From: CAYPPG01 sp964412555
GTDB lineage: Bacteria > Hinthialibacterota > Hinthialibacteria > Hinthialibacterales > Hinthialibacteraceae
Assembly: GCA_964412555.1 (NCBI GenBank)
Contig: CAYPPG010000134.1
Location: 1 to 8,219, forward strand
DNA: 8,219 nt
Direction: 5' to 3'
Positions 1 through 5,200 of the stretch are shown one piece after another. How positions within the stretch are numbered: position 1 is the first letter of the stretch; each line of letters begins with the position of its first letter. The notes under the pieces were generated by a model that worked only from the letters and a program-made list of their open reading frames with translations, ran no database searches and was not told the DNA's origin. Position numbers and translations under genes: made by a program.

Positions 1-21
1 TGTTTTTACAAATTTCTGCAT
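1..21 (-). CDS. 5' end of an unknown gene running off the left edge
   Basis: An ATG at 21 (minus strand) opens a frame reading MQKFVKT that stays open to the window edge. It is preceded by GAGAGG with a 7-nt A-rich spacer, the same kind of ribosome binding site as that of the large gene (GAGAGGT, 7-nt spacer). The start lies 34 bp past the edge of repeat A, so it begins a new gene after hicA. A lysine-containing start could be the n-region of a signal peptide, but seven residues allow no identification. The call rests only on the ribosome binding site, the start codon and the fact that all other genes share this strand. Confidence 0.45.
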
Positions 22-55
22 TTTTTTTCCTCTCGACTTTTTGCCGGTTCGTCTT

Positions 56-189
56 TGTCTGAATCAGGATTTCCAGGATTCAAGGATGGACAGGATGGAA
101 CACCGGCATCCTGCCGGCTTCATGCCGCCGAGACGGCGGCGTTACATCATCCTTCAAATCTTTCTATCCTGACCATCCCGATTCAGACA
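56..189. repeat. Palindromic repeat, copy A (134 bp, with twin-hairpin core)
   Basis: The element is bounded by perfect 10-bp terminal inverted repeats, TGTCTGAATC at 56-65 and GATTCAGACA at 180-189. Inside them the arms (61-97 and about 148-184) are also imperfect inverted repeats, built from GGAT/CAGGAT words spaced 8-9 bp apart. The core (103-141) holds two GC-rich hairpins: CCGGC/GCCGG with loop ATCCT (103-117), and a 7-bp stem GCCGCCG/CGGCGGC with loop AGA (124-140). Copy A aligns without gaps to copy B, about 118 of 134 positions by hand count, and the core is identical. It starts one base after the hicA stop codon and could act as a transcription barrier for that operon, though it lacks a clear U-tract. 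No target-site duplication is convincing. Confidence 0.85.
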
Positions 190-190
190 T

Positions 191-415
191 TCATTTCGTT
201 CGATCCCATTCCTCTTGCTCAATATCTGCCTGACGCAGAATTTCTTTGACCAAGCTGATGTGAATCTCATTGCTACCATGTGGATTGGGGATGCGCACTT
301 TAAGCGATCCTTTGGACATATATTGATGTCTACCACCAGCAAATGGTCCCTCAAAACCTAAAATCCGCAACCGATTCACGAATTCTTTTCGGGAGATCAC
401 AGACGATGGACTCAT
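191..415 (-). CDS. hicA: HicA-family toxin (mRNA interferase)
   Basis: This 74-residue protein has the layout of the HicA/YcfA family: an N-terminal helix (EFVNRLRILGFE), the GGRHQYM segment carrying the single central histidine (H30), which is the catalytic residue in the family, a short strand (LKVRIPNP) and the C-terminal EIHISLVKEILRQADI motif. Known HicA toxins are small double-stranded-RNA-binding-fold ribonucleases that cleave mRNA and stop translation until bound by HicB. The ATG overlaps the hicB stop codon as ATGA, so translation is probably coupled. Only a weak AAGAAG precedes the start, which fits coupling. Length is close to the family norm (about 60-80 residues) and nothing suggests truncation, so the toxin is probably active. 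The gene ends one base before repeat A. Confidence 0.88.
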   Translation of the reverse strand: MSPSSVISRKEFVNRLRILGFEGPFAGGRHQYMSKGSLKVRIPNPHGSNEIHISLVKEILRQADIEQEEWDRTK

Positions 416-657
416 GCAATCTTCTTTTTTTCAATTTTCAATTGAATCCCATCGAGTACAGGAATTTCGTCATGATCATGTATTTTCAGAAACAACCACT
501 CTTCAATCACTTCCGAAAGTTCTTCCCGGCAAAACTCGATAGAATCCCCGTTTGCCCAAACTCCCTGAAGGCCTGGGACTTCGGCAAACCAGCTGCCATC
601 GTCCAATCGTTTATACTGCGCTTTCTGTAAAGCTTTTTGAATGTAGGTTTGTAACAC
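412..657 (-). CDS. hicB: HicB-family antitoxin, short form
   Basis: This 81-residue protein shows the HicB partial RNase H-like fold: the strand pair YKRLDDGSWFAEVPGLQGVWANGDS, then a helix EFCREELSEVIEEWL and a final strand pair. In the family this fold binds HicA and blocks its active-site histidine. There is no C-terminal helix-turn-helix or ribbon-helix-helix domain, so this is the short antitoxin type, and autoregulation would need another DNA-binding partner. The start is GTG at 657, supported by GAGGGAG six bases upstream; the frame is closed by a TAG 12 bases before the start. The stop overlaps the hicA start by 4 bp. The order, antitoxin before toxin, is the reverse of the E. coli hicAB operon. 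It follows the 84-residue gene by 25 bp and is probably co-transcribed with it. Confidence 0.85.
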   Translation of the reverse strand: MLQTYIQKALQKAQYKRLDDGSWFAEVPGLQGVWANGDSIEFCREELSEVIEEWLFLKIHDHDEIPVLDGIQLKIEKKKIA

Positions 658-682
658 AATCCACTCCCTCTATTAACGACTC

Positions 683-937
683 TTAACCTATCAGTATCCT
701 ATTTTCCCGGTACGAGTCTGCCTCACGACGAATTTTCGAGATATAGGTTTGTGCATCTTCTCCACAAGCGGGATAAGGCAATAATCCAGCCATATCCGCC
801 CATTTACGTATTGGCTTGACCGGACTTGCTGAGGTCTTTGAGGCTTTCTCTGCTAAAACGGCGATGACTTGTAATTGTTCCTCTTGACTTAGCAGGTCTG
901 CCTTTGCGAGAATCTCTTCCAAAACTGTGAAACTCAT
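683..937 (-). CDS. Small antitoxin-like protein (VapB-type, no adjacent toxin of its own)
   Basis: This 84-residue protein has two parts. Residues 1-32 form an amphipathic helical segment (TVLEEILAKADLLSQEEQLQ) of the kind that precedes many small antitoxins. Residues 44-77 (RKWADMAGLLPYP, then GEDAQTYISKIRREAD) resemble, from memory, the conserved C-terminal block of small antitoxins that usually precede VapC/PIN toxin genes. AGGAAG lies about 7 nt before the ATG. The expected PIN toxin is not next to it; the next gene, 25 bp downstream, is hicB. It may be an orphan antitoxin, a regulator recruited to the hicBA operon, or the remains of a former vapBC pair. Since HicB here has no DNA-binding domain, this protein could supply operator binding, but that is inference. 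Confidence 0.62.
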   Translation of the reverse strand: MSFTVLEEILAKADLLSQEEQLQVIAVLAEKASKTSASPVKPIRKWADMAGLLPYPACGEDAQTYISKIRREADSYRENRILIG

Positions 938-960
938 GATTTTTCTTCCTGATTTAGTTT

Positions 961-1094
961 TGTCTGAATCTGGATATCCAGGATTTAAGGATGACCAGGA
1001 TGTAACGCCGGCATCCTGCCGGCTTCATGCCGCCGAGACGGCGGCGATACATTATCCTGAATATCCTTCCATCCTGACCATCCCGATTCTGGCA
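961..1094. repeat. Palindromic repeat, copy B (134 bp, with twin-hairpin core)
   Basis: Same family, length and orientation as copy A. The left end TGTCTGAATC is identical to that of A; the right end GATTCTGGCA matches 8 of 10 bases of A's right end. The 39-bp core at 1008-1046 is identical to that of A, and all 16 or so differences fall in the arms. The left arm contains TGGATATCCA, a perfect 10-bp palindrome also present in copy C. Copy B lies 33 bp past the stop of the 67-residue gene and 23 bp before the start of the 84-residue gene, so it separates the two small-gene groups. Confidence 0.85.
1051..1080 (-). promoter_or_regulatory. Possible sigma70 promoter inside repeat copy B
   Basis: On the minus strand TGGTCA (-35, 4 of 6 consensus bases, 1075-1080) and GATAAT (-10, 5 of 6, 1051-1056) are 18 bp apart and point towards the 84-residue/hicB/hicA genes. 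Transcription from here would place the twin hairpins in the 5' leader. In copies A and C the same position reads GATGAT and GATGTT, weaker -10 boxes, so only B would be active. The match is modest and no other good promoter was seen before this operon. Confidence 0.25.
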
Positions 1095-1127
1095 ATCCTT
1101 CGTACGTTCGTGATACAAAAAACACGG

Positions 1128-1331
1128 TTATAAGGTTTCAAGAATTTCCTGGTAAAAAGATTCTTTCACCAAGCCTTTTTGCCAGCGGTCATGTCTTTTT
1201 ACCGATTCTTCTCGCTTTTTCTTCGTTAAGGTTAAGAAACGATCCGTCTCGACCGGACCCAACTGATCAAATAATACCGTAATTCCTTTTTTGACAATTG
1301 CATCATCGTCTACATATTTTTCTGGTTTCAT
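1128..1331 (-). CDS. Small antitoxin-like protein of unknown function
   Basis: The 67-residue product is strongly charged and probably helical: DDDAIVKKGITVLFDQLGPVETDRF in the first half, KKKREESVKRHDRWQ in the second. The G-P-V-E-x-x-R-F pattern resembles small proteins often annotated as antitoxin components, recalled from memory and not checked. There is no signal peptide, membrane segment or metal motif. The ATG has AGAGGA six bases upstream, so it is probably translated. It lies 50 bp downstream of the 70-residue gene, with hairpin repeat D1 between them. It could be a third member of the PIN-toxin unit, a second antitoxin or an unrelated solo gene. Confidence 0.6.
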   Translation of the reverse strand: MKPEKYVDDDAIVKKGITVLFDQLGPVETDRFLTLTKKKREESVKRHDRWQKGLVKESFYQEILETL

Positions 1332-1350
1332 TTCAATTCCTCTTTCACTT

Positions 1351-1390
1351 CAGGATGGGCTCAAAGCAAAACGTAGACTACTCATTCACT
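1351..1390. repeat. Short hairpin repeat, copy D1
   Basis: This 40-bp segment aligns with 2072-2110: both share CAGG, the block TCAAAGC and then TACTCA, with a 3-bp gap. The stem is degenerate here. It overlaps the 3' end of the 70-residue gene, whose TGA stop (1382-1384) lies within the repeat, and it ends 19 bp before the start of the 67-residue gene. Confidence 0.55.
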
Positions 1391-1588
1391 TTCATTCATG
1401 GGATGATCTTTCTGCTGAAGAAGATTTGGTAATGGATTTTTTGATTTTTCTTGCCGTTCAAGTAACGCCTCTGTTCGGATTTTCCAATATTCCAATTGCT
1501 CATCCCGTGTTTTTCCCTGTAATTTTGCTTGTACTTGTTCAGCACCATGGTGTTTCATTTTTACGCAGTCAAACGTCTTGGTTTTCAT
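1382..1588 (-). CDS. Antitoxin-like partner of the PIN toxin
   Basis: The product is 68 residues from the ATG at 1588: MKTKTFDCVKMKHHGAEQ, then a helical QLEYWKIRTEALLERQEK segment. A Met-Lys-rich start followed by a basic helix and a W-x-x-x-T-x-A-L-L pattern is, from memory, typical of small proteins encoded next to PIN-domain toxins. A TTG six bases further upstream would also open the frame, but GGAGGT (1597-1602) is 8 nt from the ATG and only 2 nt from the TTG, so ATG is chosen. The gene overlaps the PIN toxin 3' end by 20 bp, implying one transcript. The toxin-first order is unusual, since antitoxins usually come first. The last codons and the stop fall in repeat D1, so the C-terminus may have been altered by it. 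Confidence 0.65.
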   Translation of the reverse strand: MKTKTFDCVKMKHHGAEQVQAKLQGKTRDEQLEYWKIRTEALLERQEKSKNPLPNLLQQKDHPMNESE

Positions 1589-2045
1589 CGCCAATTACCT
1601 CCAAAGGTGAATAAATCGAAATCGCGTCGTAGCCGTTTAGAGTATTCACCGCATTGTAATACTGGATTTTCTGATAATGCACGATATGTTTAAAATTCCA
1701 ACTTACGATCATTTTACATCCACTTACCGTCGCCACGGCAACATGCAAGGCATCGTTCATTCTTTTTGGAGATACGATCCCTGCTTGCAAATAAGCTTGT
1801 TGAAGTGCGAGTGCTTCAGGAAAAATCCTGACTACTTCATAAAATTCTATCATTTCATCAAAAAACGAACGGACTTGCATCGGAGCGGGTAGCAATTCAT
1901 CTTCGACCAAAGCCGAAACAAGGAGATGGAATTTTCCTTTACGAATCAAGTCAAAAAAAGCACGACTAGCTAGAGAAAATTCATTATCAAATACACCTCC
2001 AAATACAGAAGTTTCGGCATAGATTCGAATGGCTCTTTTTTCCAT
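1569..2045 (-). CDS. PIN-domain ribonuclease, probable VapC-type toxin
   Basis: The 158-residue product has a PIN fold. The N-terminal strand IRIYAETSVFGG carries E11 where classical VapC has aspartate; E in Y-x-E-T-S is normal in one PIN subgroup. Next come VSALVEDEL (S44, acidic E48/E50), NDALHVAVATVSG (N97, D98) and the final IVSWNFKHIVH block (115-123), typical of this subgroup. These acidic residues would bind Mg or Mn and cut RNA, often tRNA or rRNA in VapC toxins. The ATG at 2045 has AGGAG about 5 nt upstream. The 3' end overlaps the antitoxin-like gene by 20 bp. All acidic positions are present and the length is normal, so the enzyme looks intact. The gene lies between repeats B and C, and hairpin D2 lies just upstream. 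Confidence 0.8.
   Translation of the reverse strand: MEKRAIRIYAETSVFGGVFDNEFSLASRAFFDLIRKGKFHLLVSALVEDELLPAPMQVRSFFDEMIEFYEVVRIFPEALALQQAYLQAGIVSPKRMNDALHVAVATVSGCKMIVSWNFKHIVHYQKIQYYNAVNTLNGYDAISIYSPLEVIGDENQDV
1597..1602 (-). promoter_or_regulatory. Strong ribosome binding site for the antitoxin-like gene
   Basis: GGAGGT lies 8 nt before the ATG at 1588, inside the coding region of the upstream PIN toxin gene. It is the best Shine-Dalgarno match in the small-gene region and decides the start. A strong internal site may make antitoxin outnumber toxin despite the toxin-first order. Confidence 0.7.
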
Positions 2046-2071
2046 TTTTCTCCTGTGTCTTTCAAGTTCTG

Positions 2072-2110
2072 CAGGGTGAGTTCAAAGCGAAGCATTACTC
2101 ACCATCACAC
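2072..2110. repeat. Short hairpin repeat, copy D2
   Basis: This copy contains a perfect 7-bp stem, GGTGAGT (2075-2081) and ACTCACC (2097-2103), around a 15-nt loop containing TCAAAGCGAAGC. It begins 26 bp upstream of the PIN toxin start and would lie in its leader if transcription starts in or before repeat C. There is no U-tract, so a terminator role is unlikely. Confidence 0.6.
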
Positions 2111-2119
2111 TTCCTTTTT

Positions 2120-2219
2120 TGTCAGAATCTGGATATCCAGGATTCAAGGATAAGCAGGATAAAAACTTTATAAAAAACATCCTAAATATCCTTCCATCCT
2201 GACCATCCCGATACGGACT
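2120..2219. repeat. Palindromic repeat, copy C (100 bp, core lost or never gained)
   Basis: Same outer arms and orientation as copies A and B: left end TGTCAGAATC, a GGATATCCAGGATT block, then ATCCTGACCATCCCGAT on the right. The twin-hairpin core is absent; about 17 A/T-rich bases join the arms where A and B have about 50 bp. The right end abuts the TGA stop of the large gene at 2220-2222 with no gap. It could serve as that gene's 3' barrier, since no conventional hairpin with a U-tract follows the stop. Confidence 0.75.
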
Positions 2220-5200
2220 TCATTCATTCCTCCAAAACTTAATCTCATCCAACACCACGCTTCCCGTCACATCCGGCCCCCCATATTGTACCACAACAAT
2301 CGGCAACATTTCTTTCTCACCACTCGCAAAATTCCCCCCAACAAACACCTTCCGAAATTCCCCCAACGGCAAATGATTCACCTTTAAAAAAGTGGCGACA
2401 GTCTGTTCCCCATCCGTAATTACCAACGCCGTCATCCCATCCTCACTCCGCTCCCGTTTCATCATCACGCTGCTCATCAACACATTTCCATATAAGTCTG
2501 AAGGTTCTGCGCCGGGATCAATCAACATGGCAAAGTGTGTGGCCAACTGATTCGGCAATAACTCCAACCGAATTCCTTGTCCACTCAAACCGCTGGTCAA
2601 TGATACAAAACCGGGAACCGCCCCTTCCGGCAAAAACGCATTCACATTCAACCCGTTTAAATCCGGCCCGATTGAATCAAAAGTGGAATCAGCCATGAAT
2701 CGCATAGTGGCGTTGGCGCTTTCTCGATAAGGCTGGATTCCAAAATTGTCAACATAAATTCTCGCTTGCGTTCCTGCCGGAGCAGCAGAAGAAAGTACGA
2801 ATTGCAACACTGGAATGATCTGTTCTGTCGGGGAATCGTATATCAAACGCATTTGTCCCCATCGATCCACAGGCACTTCACTTTTTATCGGATTTACATA
2901 CCCAAGGCTTCCATCGACCGGATTGGCAATGGAAACCAACGCCAGTTCGACGGCGGGATTGTCGGAACGTACGGAAACGGAAAGTTCAATCGCAGGATCA
3001 TTCAAATCGATAATGCCGTTGTATTGCAGGAAAACGCCTTGACCCGACTGCAAAGTCACGATCATCCCCTCACCATCCGTCGCGCCGGCAAAAGCATTGT
3101 CCGTGGGAACTGCGCCATACTCGATTGAAGACGTGAGTTCATAACCTGTGACCGGATAAGAGACAAAGTCATGAAGATCGATCAACGAAATCAACGGTGT
3201 CGGGCTTGGCGTCGGCGTAAATAATGGCGGAGGCATGGGTGTTGGAGTCGGCGGTGCCGGATTTTCGATGATTTCCCACGCATATGTACGGGAATCTACA
3301 AACGGCGTGTCAGATGCGTCCATCATTTGAATAGTAAACTCGAATCGTCCTGTTTCCTCAGGCGTTCCGGCTATTTTTCCAGTATTGGCGTTAAGCGTCA
3401 CACCATTCGGCAACCGCCCTGATAATATTGACCAATGATAAGGAGAAATCCCGCCCTGTCCTTCCAATGTTACGCTATACGGTACAAATTCAATCCCTCT
3501 CGTCAACGTAAATGTCGTGATTTCAATGCCTTCGATTACCCGAATCACATACGTCTTTTCATCGAATCCGAATGGTTCACCCGAATCGGTGACTCGAACG
3601 GTAAATTCCGAACTTTGCCCCACTCCCAGCGTGGTCAAACCAAAAATGTGACCGGTCGATTGATTCAAGTTGAGTCCATTTGGTAATTTGCCTTCAACAA
3701 TCCGCCAAACATAAGGCAACTGCCCGCCGGAAGCGATGAAGTTCTCTGAATAAGGCACCCCAACCAAAGCACTCTTCAATTCCACCCGTTCGATATCGAT
3801 TTCTCCATACACCTGCATGGTGTATTCATAAGTGCTGGTTTGAACCGGTGTGCCGAAATCGGATACTACAAGAACGAACGTATAAGTTCCCGGTTCCGCA
3901 GGAATGCCCTCAATTCGTGCAACCGTTGGTGATGTGATCAGTTCAACACCCGGTGGCAAAATCCCACTTTCCAAGCGCCATTGATAGGGTGGAACACCGA
4001 GTTGAGCATGGAACGTGGTGGTATACGCTTCATCCACTCGCGCATTGGGGATGCGGCGGGTAGAGATGAAGAGAGTATCCTGCACATCAATAATATATGT
4101 ATACTGCATGGTTTGCGCCGGGCTGTCGCTGTCGTTGACTTCGACGGTGAATGAATATGTTTGTCGAGAAGCCGGAGTCCCTTCAATGGTTCCGTTGGCA
4201 TTGAAACTCAATCCGTCCGGCAAAGTTCCGCTTCGCAACCGCCAAGTATACGGCGGAATACCGCCTTTGGCTTCCAACGCATTGCGATACTCGACATCCT
4301 TCGCCCCATCCGGCAGCACCGTGGTCTCGATGGATAAATCGTCCGAGACATGCAGAAAGAATTCTTTCCCCGCAATCCTTCCCGATGCATCCGTAACTTG
4401 AATGGAAAAGATATAATCCCCCCGGAATGACGGTGTTCCAGAAATTTCTCCTGTGTTTTCATTGAGTGAGACTCCATCCGGCATATACCCACTCTGCAAA
4501 TTCCAGCGATAAGGGGAAGGTCCCCCTTTTGCCACAAGAATCACCGCGTTGATTTCCACATTTTCTTTCGCATTCGGCAATACCGCTGATGAAGTGATGG
4601 TCAAATCGCTCGTCACCCGCATAGAAAACGGTTGAGAAACAGACTGGCGGGTAGGATAGCTGCTATCGGCAATGGAAATGCTGAAATTAGAGAACTGCGC
4701 CGCCGTTGGAATCCCCGATATAATTCCCGTGGCCGGATCAAGGCTCAATCCATCCGGCAGATTCCCTTCCAGCGTGAAAGTATAAGCCTCCTGACCTCCT
4801 TCAAAGCGGATCAATTCCGAATACGGTTCATCTTTCAACGCATTGGGCAAGGTGGTGCTGAGAATCCGCAGTGGTTTGGACACTTTCAGCGTAAAATCCT
4901 GATAAACAATCCGCCCTTCTTCATCGGAAACGGCGATGACGATAGATCCATACGTCTCTTCGAGCGGCGTTCCCGACAACATTCCACTTTGCGGATGAAG
5001 GGATAATCCTCTTGGTAACACTCCAGCGTACACTTCCCACAATAACTGGCCTGCGCCGCCGGATGCTTCGAGTTTCTGATTATAAACTTGCCCGACAATC
5101 CCATCGTGAATGCGGTTCGTCTCAATCGCAAGCGGATCGATGATTTCGAGGTTGAATTGCTTTTCCACAATCCGCCCCTCGGCATCCGCAACTTGAATAG

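Noticed and set aside
103..141. Standard rho-independent terminator in the GC-rich core of repeat A (and B)
   Set aside because: The stems are strong, but no run of U follows on either strand. A barrier role is possible but not a textbook terminator.
56..249. Plus-strand frames beginning in repeats A and B (55-249 and 927-1133) with similar protein sequences
   Set aside because: The shared protein sequence is simply translation of the repeat DNA. There is no ribosome binding site, and the frames run antisense into real genes or cover only the repeat.
1589..1594. TTG start at 1594 for the antitoxin-like gene
   Set aside because: It lies only 2 nt from GGAGGT, too close, while the ATG at 1588 has ideal 8-nt spacing and matches the family-like start.
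56..2219. Integron attC sites
   Set aside because: Position at gene 3' ends, shared orientation and imperfect palindromy fit, but the ends read TGTCTGAATC/GATTCAGACA and not the RYYYAAC/GTTRRRY core sites, and no integrase is present.
56..2219. CRISPR array
   Set aside because: Only three repeats, 100-134 bp long, unevenly spaced about 0.9-1.2 kb apart with genes between them.
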